This document shows, in pieces, positions 1 through 6,932 of a stretch of DNA of 64,000 nt; within the stretch, counting starts at the first letter, position 1, and each line of letters opens with the position of its first letter. The notes under the pieces are model-generated. The model did not search any database. It saw nothing but the letters and a program-made list of their open reading frames with translations, and was not told where the DNA came from. Origin of the DNA: Mesorhizobium sp. M2A.F.Ca.ET.046.03.2.1. GTDB lineage: Bacteria > Pseudomonadota > Alphaproteobacteria > Rhizobiales > Rhizobiaceae. Both the position numbers and the translations under genes were made by a program. The DNA is taken from NCBI RefSeq assembly GCF_003952425.1, contig NZ_CP034449.1, positions 1,612,001 through 1,676,000 on the forward strand, written 5' to 3'.

Positions 1-1296
1 TGCATCAAGAGCTTCACTCCGACCGCCCGCGACCTTTTCCGCCTGGTCGAGAGCGATGTCGGTCGGCCGCTGGCGCATGTGCGGCCGCGCTTCCCCGCTG
101 ACGGGCTGCAGGCCGACATGGAGCAGGTGCTGCTGAGGCTTGGCACGATCGAGCGGCAGGTCGAAGGTACCGACAGCGGCCGGCGCTACATCATGCGCGT
201 CCTGCCCTATCGCACCGTCGACAACGTGATTGCCGGCGTCGTCGTCACCTTTGTCGATGTCACGCAGATCGCGCGGGCGGAGGAAAAGATCGGCGTGCTC
301 TCGCACGACCTGCGCAACCGCGTCGAAAGCCTCGAGACCCTGCTCGACCTGGTGCCGGTCGGCATCTTCATCGCCGAAGACGGCGACGGCGCGGAGATCC
401 GCGCCAACCGCCGCGCGGTGGAATTCATGGGGCAGCGCTCCACCGGCGACAAGCTCATTTCAGTTCCCGCCGTCCTGCCGCTGACGCTCAACGGCGTTAA
501 GGTGGATGCTGAAGAGCAGCCTCTGCGAAAGGCGATTCGCACCGGAAAACCTATCCCCGGCTACGAAGCGCAAATCCTGCACGAGAATGGTTCGGGCATC
601 GACGTGATGATGTCGGCCAACCCGCTTTTCGACGAAAACGGCAAGGTGCGCGGCGCCATCGCGACCCTTGTCGACATATCGAGCCACAAGGAGGCAGAGC
701 GCAGCCAGGAGAGATTGCTGCACGAACTGCAACATCGCGTGAAGAACATCCTGGCCACAGTCACCGCGCTGGCTTCACGCATGGTTGGCACATCGAGTTC
801 AATCGGTGATTTCTTTTCCTCGTTCCAGCAGCGGCTGCAGGCAATGGGCCGAACGCACGAAGTGCTGTCTTCCTACAACTGGCGCGATGCCGATCTCGAG
901 CAGCTGCTGCGGGCAGTTCTAACGCCCTACAGCAGCAAGCTTCGCCAGAACATCGTCATTGACGGAAAATCACTGCAGCTCGGCGCAAGCGTGGCCGCGA
1001 CACTTGGCATGGTGTTCTTCGAGCTTGCTAGCAATGCGGCGAAATATGGGGCGCTCTCGACCGAGGACGGCCGCGTCGAAGTGGCCTGGAGAACCGACAA
1101 ATCGGGTGTGCTGTCAATCCGATGGAAGGAAATCGGCGGGCCTGCCGTAGACGAGCCGACGCGACTGAATTTCGGAACAAGCTTTATAAAGCAAAGTTTA
1201 GAGTATGAGCTTGGGGGGAAGGTCGACCTGCGGTTCGAGCCCTCCGGGCTTGAGTGCGACATCCAGATACCGTTGGCACCCGCCACGGACCGCTGA
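1..1296 (+). CDS. HWE-family sensor histidine kinase, 3' part (5' end outside window)
   Basis: The reading frame is open from base 1, so only the last 431 residues are visible. The first part resembles the PAS-containing linker of chimeric CheB/CheR-PAS-kinase proteins. A second PAS domain follows at about residues 115-230. The kinase core shows the HWE hallmarks: the phospho-acceptor block LQHRVKN near residue 244, the N box ELASNAAKYGAL, and a C-terminal WKEIGGP block. The protein probably autophosphorylates on the His of HRVKN and passes phosphate to a stand-alone receiver, and one is encoded 23 bp downstream. Light, redox or stress sensing is usual in this family, but the signal cannot be read from this fragment. 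Such kinases often feed the PhyR-EcfG cascade, which would suit the EcfG-type promoters downstream; that link is inference. Confidence 0.88.
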   Translation, partial: CIKSFTPTARDLFRLVESDVGRPLAHVRPRFPADGLQADMEQVLLRLGTIERQVEGTDSGRRYIMRVLPYRTVDNVIAGVVVTFVDVTQIARAEEKIGVLSHDLRNRVESLETLLDLVPVGIFIAEDGDGAEIRANRRAVEFMGQRSTGDKLISVPAVLPLTLNGVKVDAEEQPLRKAIRTGKPIPGYEAQILHENGSGIDVMMSANPLFDENGKVRGAIATLVDISSHKEAERSQERLLHELQHRVKNILATVTALASRMVGTSSSIGDFFSSFQQRLQAMGRTHEVLSSYNWRDADLEQLLRAVLTPYSSKLRQNIVIDGKSLQLGASVAATLGMVFFELASNAAKYGALSTEDGRVEVAWRTDKSGVLSIRWKEIGGPAVDEPTRLNFGTSFIKQSLEYELGGKVDLRFEPSGLECDIQIPLAPATDR

Positions 1297-1319
1297 CATC
1301 CTCGCGCTGGGTACCGGGA

Positions 1320-1709
1320 ATGAACACGAATACACTCTTGTCCGACCTTAAAGTCCTGGTGGTTGAGGACGTGTTCATGCTTGCGCAGGACTTGGCCGAC
1401 CAGTTGAGCGGTGCCGGATGCACCGTGGTCGGACCGGTGCCCACGGTTCAACAAGCGCTGGATCAAGCGGACAGTATCGCCCTGGATGGTGCCGTGCTGG
1501 ACGTGAATCTTCGCGGCGAGCGAAGCTTTCCTTTGGCCGAGCATCTGGCGCGTGGCGGCGTGCCTTTCATTTTTCTCACCGGATATGACAGCGTCACCGT
1601 CTTCCCCGATCAATTCAGGGACGCGCAGAAGCTAGCCAAGCCCGTCGACTACAAGATGCTGATCGAGGCGGTGTCGCGGTTCCGCAAAGGTGATGCCGCG
1701 TCGGGCTGA
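1320..1709 (+). CDS. Stand-alone response regulator receiver protein
   Basis: This 129-residue protein consists of one receiver (CheY-like) domain and no output domain. The acidic pocket is in VVEDVF, the phospho-acceptor Asp is in AVLDVNLRG, the switch Thr in FLTGYD and the conserved Lys in AKPVDY. The ATG at 1320 is chosen over an upstream in-frame start at 1254, because that start would overlap the kinase and add a 22-residue leader lacking receiver features. It follows the HWE kinase by 23 bp on the same strand and is its most likely phosphorylation partner. Lacking an output domain, it probably acts as a phosphate shuttle or by protein-protein contact. Confidence 0.85.
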   Translation: MNTNTLLSDLKVLVVEDVFMLAQDLADQLSGAGCTVVGPVPTVQQALDQADSIALDGAVLDVNLRGERSFPLAEHLARGGVPFIFLTGYDSVTVFPDQFRDAQKLAKPVDYKMLIEAVSRFRKGDAASG

Positions 1710-1741
1710 AGTCCAGCTTGGGCTCGTTGAATTGGCCTGAT

Positions 1742-2104
1742 CTATTGCTCGGTGCGATCCCCTACCAATTGGCTCGCCAGTTCGACCAGATGCCGGATCG
1801 GCGCCGGCTTGGGCACATAAGGCGCGCCGTGGAAGATCGGCGACTGGAACTCCGGATCGTAGCCCGAATGGACGACGAAAGGCACGCCCGCTTCCTTGAG
1901 GCGGGCGGCGGTGACACCGCGCTGGCCATCGAGCAGTTGGATATCGATAATGGCAAGGTCCGGCCTGTGATCGTCCAGCCAAGTCGCGGCTGCCCGCTCG
2001 GACGCCACGCAGGCCGCCTCGAAACCTCGCTCCTTCAGGCCATTCGCCACGTCCGACGCAATCAGATATTCGTCTTCAATGATCAGTGCCAAGGGCGTTG
2101 CCAT
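1742..2104 (-). CDS. Stand-alone response regulator receiver protein
   Basis: A 120-residue single receiver domain convergent with the preceding response regulator. The Asp cluster is in IIEDEYLIA, the phospho-acceptor in AIIDIQLLDG, the switch residue is Ser in VVHSGYD, and the Lys in YVPKPAP. It has the same fold and length as the neighbour at 1320 but is clearly diverged, so the HWE kinase may have two alternative receivers, as is often seen in Rhizobiales. No DNA-binding domain is present. Nothing upstream indicates how it is regulated. Confidence 0.83.
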   Translation of the reverse strand: MATPLALIIEDEYLIASDVANGLKERGFEAACVASERAAATWLDDHRPDLAIIDIQLLDGQRGVTAARLKEAGVPFVVHSGYDPEFQSPIFHGAPYVPKPAPIRHLVELASQLVGDRTEQ

Positions 2105-2375
2105 GGCGACCTCCTATGACAGGCGCATTTCTGCCGGACGCACGACTGATCGTACTCCGCCGGCCAGGGAAACGCACCACGCTTTGCTTCGGAGCGGTTT
2201 CGAGCTCCCCAACAGGATTTGGACCGGCCTGGTTCAACCCCGTCTCCTGCTGAAGTTCAATCACGTCGGGGTGGGACAAGGCCGCGCGGGCATCAAGCAG
2301 GCGAAGGAACTCAGGTCTCAGCCCGTCGCCTCGTGAACTCGCAAGCGCATGCAGTGACATGAGGGAACGCATCAT
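2076..2375 (-). CDS. Possible small hypothetical protein
   Basis: An open frame of 99 codons starts at a double ATG preceded by AAAGG and overlaps the start of the receiver gene at 2104 by 29 bases. The product has a plausible amphipathic N-terminal third (MRSLMSLHAL, then LRPEFLRLLDARAALSHPDV), but the C-terminal half looks like non-coding translation rich in Gly, Arg and Ser. I recognise no domain. If it is not real, bases 2105-2401 hold no gene that I can support. Confidence 0.25.
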   Translation of the reverse strand: MMRSLMSLHALASSRGDGLRPEFLRLLDARAALSHPDVIELQQETGLNQAGPNPVGELETAPKQSVVRFPGRRSTISRASGRNAPVIGGRHGNALGTDH

Positions 2376-2401
2376 ATTACCTTTCACAGATGCCGCCTCC
2401 C

Positions 2402-2896
2402 TCACATGGCGGCGGTTGCCCTTTCCTGCCTTGCTTCTTCGAAATCGACGGACACGACGACAGCGCCGTCGCCGCCACGAACCCGAACCGCCCAGCCGTC
2501 CTGAAAGGGTTCGGCCGCATCGTCGAGCAGATCGATCGCCGACCGCAACGCTTCGTCATGAACGGCTTCCAGGTTGGGCAAGTCCACGCCTTCGAGCCGC
2601 CTCACATTGCCACCCTCGCGATATTCGAATGTGTAGGGACCCTCACCTGTATCGCTTTGCCGCTGGATGCCGGGCCGGCCGCCATCTGCGTTCCCCTGCG
2701 AGCGGTCTTGTGCAGGCAGGCCGCCGAAAGCCGCGCACTGAACCATCAACTCTTTGGCGCGATCAACAAGGGCGCCGTGGTCAAGCAACGGATTGGACAC
2801 GACCATCGTGACAGCGATGTTTTCGCCGCCCTCGCCGACAAATTCGACCGTCACAGTTCCGGGACTGGCATGTATCGCTGTGTCGAGAACTTGCAT
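2402..2896 (-). CDS. Hypothetical protein, DUF6894-like C-terminal half
   Basis: A 164-residue protein. The ATG at 2896 is chosen because AGAGGCAGGA lies just upstream; an ATG eleven codons earlier has no such site. The N-terminal half (TVTVEFVGEGGENIAVTMV) looks like a short beta-sheet domain. The C-terminal half (FEYREGGNVRRLEGVDLPNL, then EAVHDEALRS) resembles the small DUF6894 domain found in many rhizobial stress proteins; that assignment is from memory and tentative. A GGAAC-N18-TT element at 2929-2953 suggests EcfG control. Its function is unknown. Confidence 0.7.
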   Translation of the reverse strand: MQVLDTAIHASPGTVTVEFVGEGGENIAVTMVVSNPLLDHGALVDRAKELMVQCAAFGGLPAQDRSQGNADGGRPGIQRQSDTGEGPYTFEYREGGNVRRLEGVDLPNLEAVHDEALRSAIDLLDDAAEPFQDGWAVRVRGGDGAVVVSVDFEEARQERATAAM

Positions 2897-2928
2897 TCCT
2901 GCCTCTTTCTCTTGGTGTTGAGAATACA

Positions 2929-2953
2929 AAGCTGCCCTGCTCCGGAAAGTTCC
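2929..2953 (-). promoter_or_regulatory. EcfG/RpoE2-type promoter for the gene at 2896
   Basis: On the minus strand GGAAC (2953-2949) is followed after 18 bases by TT (2930-2929), which fits the general stress response consensus GGAAC-N18/19-TT. It lies 33 bases before the ATG. The -10 trinucleotide is CTT instead of GTT, so this is a weaker match than most others in the window. Confidence 0.55.
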
Positions 2954-2978
2954 CTCCGAGTTTCAAGAAGGCGCGGTT

Positions 2979-3003
2979 GGAACAGCGGGGCCGGATGAAG
3001 GTT
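2979..3003 (+). promoter_or_regulatory. EcfG/RpoE2-type promoter for the gene at 3025
   Basis: GGAAC at 2979-2983, a 17-base spacer and GTT at 3001-3003 match the EcfG consensus. The ATG it would serve is at 3025, leaving a leader of about 15 bases that includes AAAGGAGG. It is back to back with the divergent element at 2929-2953. Confidence 0.72.
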
Positions 3004-3024
3004 TGGGAACAAAGGAGGCGCCGA

Positions 3025-3342
3025 ATGTCACCCAACCCACGCACACCGGCCGAGGCCCGCGGCGAAATCCAGGCCGGCAGGACGCAGGACAAGACACCCG
3101 GATTCGACCCGGCGGCGGCACCGCAGGAAGCAGACGCCGAAGCCGGTGCTGTCTCGACGTCCGCCGCGCCGGCCGAGCCGCGCAAACCGAACTTCACCAA
3201 CCAGTCGAGCTTTGCCAACGCGATGCGACCGCCGGAGAACGCGCCACACCTCGAGCCGAGCAGGAACGGGCCGGTCCTGGTCATCGTGGCGCTGGTTGTC
3301 CTGGCCGCGGTCGCCTTTCTGCTCGCCGCGGCCCTGCACTAG
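3025..3342 (+). CDS. Small protein with C-terminal membrane anchor
   Basis: The 105-residue product starts at an ATG preceded by a near-perfect AAAGGAGG. Residues 1-80 are hydrophilic and rich in Ala, Pro and charged residues. Residues 84-104 (VLVIVALVVLAAVAFLLAAA) form one strongly hydrophobic helix at the very C-terminus, which suggests a tail-anchored inner-membrane protein facing the cytoplasm. I recognise no domain. An EcfG-type promoter lies immediately upstream, so it is probably induced in stress or stationary phase. Confidence 0.75.
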   Translation: MSPNPRTPAEARGEIQAGRTQDKTPGFDPAAAPQEADAEAGAVSTSAAPAEPRKPNFTNQSSFANAMRPPENAPHLEPSRNGPVLVIVALVVLAAVAFLLAAALH

Positions 3343-3350
3343 CCATGGAA

Positions 3351-3375
3351 GGAACATCATTCGCCGTCCCAGGTT
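3351..3375 (+). promoter_or_regulatory. EcfG/RpoE2-type promoter for the gene at 3399
   Basis: GGAAC at 3351-3355, exactly 17 bases, then GTT at 3373-3375. The next start codon is at 3399 with AGGAGG in the leader. It begins 9 bases after the preceding stop codon, so the two small genes appear to be separately promoted. Confidence 0.72.
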
Positions 3376-3398
3376 TGATAACGCAGGAGGTTATTGCG

Positions 3399-3536
3399 AT
3401 GCCCAGCTTGAGAAGTCTGTTTCGCCATCTTTGGCGCTGGAAAGCACAGCCTGCGACCGCCCCCTCTCCAGTGGATGCCATTGTGCGGCTGCTGCGCGAC
3501 GCCGAGAAGCAGCGCGGATCCCGCCGTTCGGAATGA
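3399..3536 (+). CDS. 45-residue basic small protein
   Basis: A short frame (ATG, 45 codons, TGA) with a good ribosome site, CAGGAGG, 8-9 bases before the start. The product is amphipathic and basic, with SLFRHLWRW near the N-terminus and DAIVRLLRDAEKQRG in the second half, which would form a charged helix. I recognise no family. The combination of an EcfG-type promoter and a strong ribosome site is the main argument that it is real. Confidence 0.6.
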   Translation: MPSLRSLFRHLWRWKAQPATAPSPVDAIVRLLRDAEKQRGSRRSE

Positions 3537-3583
3537 CCGCATCCTGACGGTTATGTCTCCGGTGGATCGAGCGATCGCCGGAG

Positions 3584-3790
3584 TCACTCCTCGTCAAAGA
3601 TATGCTCGTGGATGATACCGAGGATCTGCAGCTTCACTGTTTCCCGCGCCTCGGGTTTCACGAAGGCCATCAGCAGATCGACCGTCTCCTCCACCCGCCG
3701 CGGCAGGTCGGCGCTCGGATCGCTCAGATAGCTGCCATGGGCATAGAGGTTTTCGGTCAGCTTCTTGTTCAGGTCGGAAAAGAGTCCCAT
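3584..3790 (-). CDS. 68-residue conserved-type hypothetical protein
   Basis: The ATG at 3790 follows AAGGAG at suitable spacing. The product begins MGLFSDLNKKLTENLYAHGS and ends in the acidic tail HEHIFDEE. It is a compact soluble helical protein with no membrane segment. A much longer frame on the same strand continues upstream to 4921, but that part is the mirror image of the dehydrogenase gene and is not coding. A minus-strand EcfG-type element sits at 3813-3838. Confidence 0.7.
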   Translation of the reverse strand: MGLFSDLNKKLTENLYAHGSYLSDPSADLPRRVEETVDLLMAFVKPEARETVKLQILGIIHEHIFDEE

Positions 3791-3812
3791 GGCGATTGCT
3801 CCTTGCCGATCC

Positions 3813-3838
3813 AACAGCCAGAGCGCCCACGCGGTTCC
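3813..3838 (-). promoter_or_regulatory. EcfG/RpoE2-type promoter for the gene at 3790
   Basis: Minus-strand GGAAC (3838-3834), an 18-base spacer, then GTT (3815-3813), i.e. GGAAC-N19-TT, the longer of the two accepted spacings. It ends 23 bases before the start codon at 3790. Confidence 0.62.
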
Positions 3839-3887
3839 CTCGGCCGAAGGCATTGCAGTTTCATCGTGCGGAATCCTCCGATCCCAA

Positions 3888-3912
3888 GGAACATTCGGTC
3901 CAACCGGATGTT
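3888..3912 (+). promoter_or_regulatory. EcfG/RpoE2-type promoter for the SDR gene
   Basis: GGAAC at 3888-3892, a 17-base spacer and GTT at 3910-3912. The start codon at 3938 follows an AGGAGG ribosome site. The extended form GGAACATTC-N13-GTTCGG recurs at 4743 and 17975. Confidence 0.75.
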
Positions 3913-3937
3913 CGGCCGAACCACTCAGGAGGATCGA

Positions 3938-4723
3938 ATGGGAAACGGGAAACTGGCGGTGGTCACCGGTGCCTCGAGCGGCATCGGCAGGGAGCTCGCG
4001 AAACTCTGCGCCAAGGACGGCTACGATCTGGTCATCGTCGCCGATGAGCCGGCCATCGAGCAGGCCGCGGAGGCGCTCCGATCGCACGGCGTCTCGGTCG
4101 ATGCGGTGGAGGCCGACCTTGCACGCGAGAATGGCGCCGACAAATTGATCGCCGAGATCGGCGACCGCGACATCGATCTCCTGTTCCTCAACGCGGGGCG
4201 CGGCCTGGGCCGGGGCTTTATCGACCAGGATTGGAACGAGGCACGCCGCGTCATCGACACCAACATCACCGGCACGGTCTATTTGGCCCATCGGCTCGGC
4301 CGCAAGATGGTCGGACGCGGTCGCGGCCGGATCCTGTTCACAGGCTCGATCGCCGGCTTCACGCCAGGCACGTTCCAGGCGGTCTACAACGGCACCAAGG
4401 CCTTCATCGATTCCTTCGCCATCGCGCTGCGTCACGAGCTGAAGGACAGCGGCGTGAGCGTCACCGTGCTGATGCCGGGCGCCACGCAGACGCGCTTCTT
4501 CGAGCGCGCCGACATGATGGATACCGAGATCGGGGTGCAAGAGAAGGACAATCCCGCCGATGTGGCCAGGGACGGCTACGACGCCTTGATGGCCGGCGAG
4601 GAGCAAGTGGTCAGCGGCTGGAAGAACAAGATGCAGGCCGCCGCCGCCCATGTCACACCGGCCGGCATGCTGGCCGAACAGCACCGCAACATGGCCGAAC
4701 CGGGTTCGGCGAAGAATGGCTGA
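3938..4723 (+). CDS. Short-chain dehydrogenase/reductase
   Basis: A 261-residue classical SDR, predicted to be a cytosolic NAD(P)-dependent oxidoreductase of unknown substrate. The nucleotide-binding motif [10 protein letters not shown] is at residues 8-17. The NAG motif is in LFLNAGRG. The catalytic Ser is in FTGSIAGF and the Tyr-Lys pair in YNGTK. The start is fixed by CAGGAGG. It is followed after 88 bp by a zinc alcohol dehydrogenase, and both have their own EcfG-type promoters. SDR and alcohol dehydrogenase pairs are frequent in the rhizobial general stress regulon. Confidence 0.9.
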   Translation: MGNGKLAVVTGASSGIGRELAKLCAKDGYDLVIVADEPAIEQAAEALRSHGVSVDAVEADLARENGADKLIAEIGDRDIDLLFLNAGRGLGRGFIDQDWNEARRVIDTNITGTVYLAHRLGRKMVGRGRGRILFTGSIAGFTPGTFQAVYNGTKAFIDSFAIALRHELKDSGVSVTVLMPGATQTRFFERADMMDTEIGVQEKDNPADVARDGYDALMAGEEQVVSGWKNKMQAAAAHVTPAGMLAEQHRNMAEPGSAKNG

Positions 4724-4742
4724 AAACGCGGGCTCTGATCCG

Positions 4743-4767
4743 GGAACATTCCCGCCCAGCGCCAGTT
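4743..4767 (+). promoter_or_regulatory. EcfG/RpoE2-type promoter for the zinc alcohol dehydrogenase gene
   Basis: GGAAC at 4743-4747, 17 bases, GTT at 4765-4767, with the ATG at 4812. The longer match GGAACATTC-N13-GTTCGG is shared with the elements at 3888 and 17975. Confidence 0.72.
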
Positions 4768-4811
4768 CGGTTCGTAGCCCGCTAAGCATCGACAACCCAA
4801 AGGAACAACCG

Positions 4812-5990
4812 ATGAAAGCCCTGACCTGGCATGGCAAAGGCGACATTCGTTGCGACCAGGTCGCCGACCCGGCGATCGAGAACGATCGCGACATCATCAT
4901 CAAGGTCACGTGCTGCGCCATATGCGGCTCGGACCTGCATCTGATGGACGGCTACATGCCGACGATGAAATCGGGCGACGTGCTGGGCCACGAGACCATG
5001 GGGGAAGTGGTGGAAGTCGGCCGCGCTCACACGAAGTTCAAGAAGGGCGATCGCGTCGTCGTTCCCTTCAACATCTCCTGCGGCGAGTGCTGGTTCTGCC
5101 AGAACGGCCTGTTCTCGCTCTGCGACCGCTCGAACCCCAACGCCGAGCAGGCCGCCAAGGTGATGGGCCAGTCGCCAGCGGGCCTGTTCGGCTATTCGCA
5201 TCTGGTCGGCGGCTATTGGGGAGGACAGGCCGAGTATCTGCGCGTGCCCTTTGCCGATGTCGGCCCGATCAAGGTGCCTGACGGCATGGATGACGAGCAG
5301 GTGCTGTTCCTGTCCGATATCTTTCCCACCGGCTACATGGCGGCCGAGAACGCCGGGATCCAGGAAGGCGACACTGTCGCCATCTGGGGCTGCGGGCCGG
5401 TCGGGCAGTTCGCCATCCAGAGCGCCTGGATGCTCGGCGCGGGCCGTGTCATTGCCATCGACAAAGTGCCGGAACGGCTCGCCATGGCGCGTGATTACGG
5501 CAAGGCCGAGACGCTCGATTTCAGCAATTCCGATATTTACGATGCCCTGATGGCCATGACCGACGGTCGCGGCCCTGACAGTTGCATAGACTGCGTCGGC
5601 ACCGAGGCCGATGCCACCGCAACGTCCGATTCCATGCTCGATAAGGCCAAGGCCACCGTCTATCTCGGCACCGACCGGCCGCATGTGCTGCGCGAGGCGA
5701 TCTATTGCTGCCGCAAGGGCGGCACGATCTCGGTGCCCGGCGTCTATATCGGCCTGGTGGATCACATTCCGTTCGGCGCGGCGATGAACAAGGGGCTGAC
5801 TTTCCGCATGGGCCAGACCCATACTCACCGCTATCTCGAGCCGCTGCTGCAGAAGGTGCTAAGCGGCGAGATCGACCCGTCCTTCGTCATCACCCACCGC
5901 GCGGGCCTGGAGGAAGGACCGGATCTCTACAAGACATTCCGCGACAAGCAGGACGGCTGCATCAAGGTGGTGATGCGCCCGCACGGCTGA
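4812..5990 (+). CDS. Zinc-dependent alcohol dehydrogenase, formaldehyde dehydrogenase-like
   Basis: A 392-residue medium-chain dehydrogenase. The catalytic zinc ligand region is [10 protein letters not shown] followed by GHETMGEV. The structural zinc Cys set is [15 protein letters not shown], spaced C-x2-C-x2-C-x7-C. The Rossmann motif is [11 protein letters not shown]. Length and the long insertion after the zinc lobe place it with glutathione-independent formaldehyde or broad alcohol dehydrogenases; the substrate is inferred. The start at 4812 matches the family start and follows AAAGGAAC. It probably detoxifies aldehydes or alcohols in stress, given the promoter at 4743. A small gene follows after 41 bp and may share the transcript. 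Confidence 0.9.
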   Translation: MKALTWHGKGDIRCDQVADPAIENDRDIIIKVTCCAICGSDLHLMDGYMPTMKSGDVLGHETMGEVVEVGRAHTKFKKGDRVVVPFNISCGECWFCQNGLFSLCDRSNPNAEQAAKVMGQSPAGLFGYSHLVGGYWGGQAEYLRVPFADVGPIKVPDGMDDEQVLFLSDIFPTGYMAAENAGIQEGDTVAIWGCGPVGQFAIQSAWMLGAGRVIAIDKVPERLAMARDYGKAETLDFSNSDIYDALMAMTDGRGPDSCIDCVGTEADATATSDSMLDKAKATVYLGTDRPHVLREAIYCCRKGGTISVPGVYIGLVDHIPFGAAMNKGLTFRMGQTHTHRYLEPLLQKVLSGEIDPSFVITHRAGLEEGPDLYKTFRDKQDGCIKVVMRPHG

Positions 5991-6031
5991 TCGCGCGGAT
6001 AGCGAACGGCTGAACGAGGAAAGGTTCGAAA

Positions 6032-6271
6032 ATGGCTGAACCGAAAGACACGTCCAAGCCTGCGGTGAAATCGCCCGATCCCGGGGGGCTTCCGCATCCG
6101 CATCGCGATGCGCAGGACCGCGATGCGGGCGCGAGACCGACTGCCCCAAAGACCTCAGGCGCACGGGAGCCCTCGACCTCGCCGCTCGACAATCCTGTTG
6201 CAAACCGCAACGCCGGTCGACGGCGCCAGACCGGGCAGACACCCAGGCCGACGGACAAGCCGCTCGATTGA
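6032..6271 (+). CDS. Small disordered hypothetical protein
   Basis: A 79-residue frame starting at ATG after GAGGAAAGG. The product is highly polar, with 15 prolines, many Lys, Arg and Asp residues, and no hydrophobic segment, so it is probably intrinsically disordered. I recognise no family. It follows the alcohol dehydrogenase by 41 bp with no promoter of its own visible, suggesting co-transcription. Similar low-complexity hydrophilic small proteins occur among rhizobial stress genes, but that is only analogy. Confidence 0.55.
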   Translation: MAEPKDTSKPAVKSPDPGGLPHPHRDAQDRDAGARPTAPKTSGAREPSTSPLDNPVANRNAGRRRQTGQTPRPTDKPLD

Positions 6272-6369
6272 GCGGCACGAACAAATGCGGCAGCCTGACC
6301 GCCTGCCGCGGCGCCGTTGCAGGGCCTCCTCTCCCTCCAACGGCGCCACGACGCCAGCTTCTCGACCCA

Positions 6370-6474
6370 CTAGAGCGTTTCGCCGTTTCACGGAAACGGC
6401 GAGCCGCTCTATCTCTTTGTTTTGACGCAATTCCGAACGGAAAACCGCTGACACTTTTCCTGGAATTGCTCTAG
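6370..6474 (+). repeat. Dispersed intergenic repeat, copy 1
   Basis: About 105 bases bounded by CTAG at both ends. The left part (6372-6410) is an imperfect hairpin, AGAGCGTTTCGCCGTTTC paired with GGAAACGGCGAGCCGCTCT. A unique centre contains TTTGTTTTGACGCAATTCC, and the right part ends GGAATTGCTCTAG. A second copy lies in opposite orientation at 31197-31300. The family matches, from memory, a repeat frequent in Mesorhizobium genomes. The closing CTAG provides the TAG stop of the minus-strand gene ending at 6471. Confidence 0.8.
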
Positions 6475-6743
6475 TCCTTCTGGCTGCGCTCGACGAATTT
6501 GTTGAAGCGGCTCGTTCCTCCGCCGCCGGCTTCATCCTGATGCAGGAAGGCTAGGTCGTTCTCGTCGAAAATGCGGAAGAATTCGTCCCACTCGATCGGT
6601 TCCAGCGTGTCTTCGGGCTCGCCGAAATCGATGCGCAGAATGCCGCCCTTGCCTTTCGTGCGAACGACGGCCGGCTGACCATCGCGTTCTTCCACCCATT
6701 TCCGGATCTCGTCGTGATTGGTGGTCGTCTTGGCCTCGGACAT
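6471..6743 (-). CDS. Small conserved hypothetical protein
   Basis: A 90-residue acidic soluble protein. Recognisable stretches are IRKWVEERDGQPAVVRTKG, ILRIDFGEP and EPIEWDEFFRIFDENDLAFL. Proteins of this type are often labelled 1,4-alpha-glucan branching enzyme in databases, but this one is far too short for that activity and lacks its domains. The stop codon lies inside the dispersed repeat. It has a minus-strand EcfG-type promoter (6784-6808) that is divergent from the promoter of the glycan cluster, suggesting shared stress control. Confidence 0.82.
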   Translation of the reverse strand: MSEAKTTTNHDEIRKWVEERDGQPAVVRTKGKGGILRIDFGEPEDTLEPIEWDEFFRIFDENDLAFLHQDEAGGGGTSRFNKFVERSQKD

Positions 6744-6783
6744 GGATTTCCCTTTCTCGCAGCGGGGATTGGTGAGCGGCCCT

Positions 6784-6808
6784 AACAGCAGCCAAAGGGC
6801 AATGTTCC
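6784..6808 (-). promoter_or_regulatory. EcfG/RpoE2-type promoter for the gene at 6743
   Basis: Minus-strand GGAAC (6808-6804), a 17-base spacer, GTT (6786-6784). It lies 40 bases before the start codon and is divergent from the element at 6873. Confidence 0.72.
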
Positions 6809-6872
6809 ACCGGGTTGCACAGCCCTTGTCCGAGCTGCGTGACCTCCCGCGGCGGGAACTTTGTTGATGCAG

Positions 6873-6897
6873 GGAACAAACCTTTTACCGCGCAGTT
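6873..6897 (+). promoter_or_regulatory. EcfG/RpoE2-type promoter at the head of the glycan cluster
   Basis: GGAAC at 6873-6877, a 17-base spacer and GTT at 6895-6897, with the first cluster gene starting at GTG 6933. No other promoter is evident in this 190-base divergent region. If active, it places the following eight overlapping or closely spaced genes under the general stress sigma factor. Confidence 0.72.
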
Positions 6898-6932
6898 CGG
6901 GGCGCCGAAGCAAAATCCGCAAGGGAGTCATC

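Noticed and set aside
3790..5828. Very long minus-strand frames opposite the SDR and zinc alcohol dehydrogenase genes
   Set aside because: They are antisense shadows caused by high GC at third positions. The plus-strand proteins have complete family motifs, ribosome sites and promoters, and the shadows have none.
6471..6743. 1,4-alpha-glucan branching enzyme
   Set aside because: The 90-residue product is far too short for a branching enzyme and lacks its catalytic barrel; the common database label is misleading.
6855..6880. Additional GGAAC element at 6855
   Set aside because: After 17 bases it reads CAA, so there is no -10 match; the neighbouring element at 6873 fits fully.
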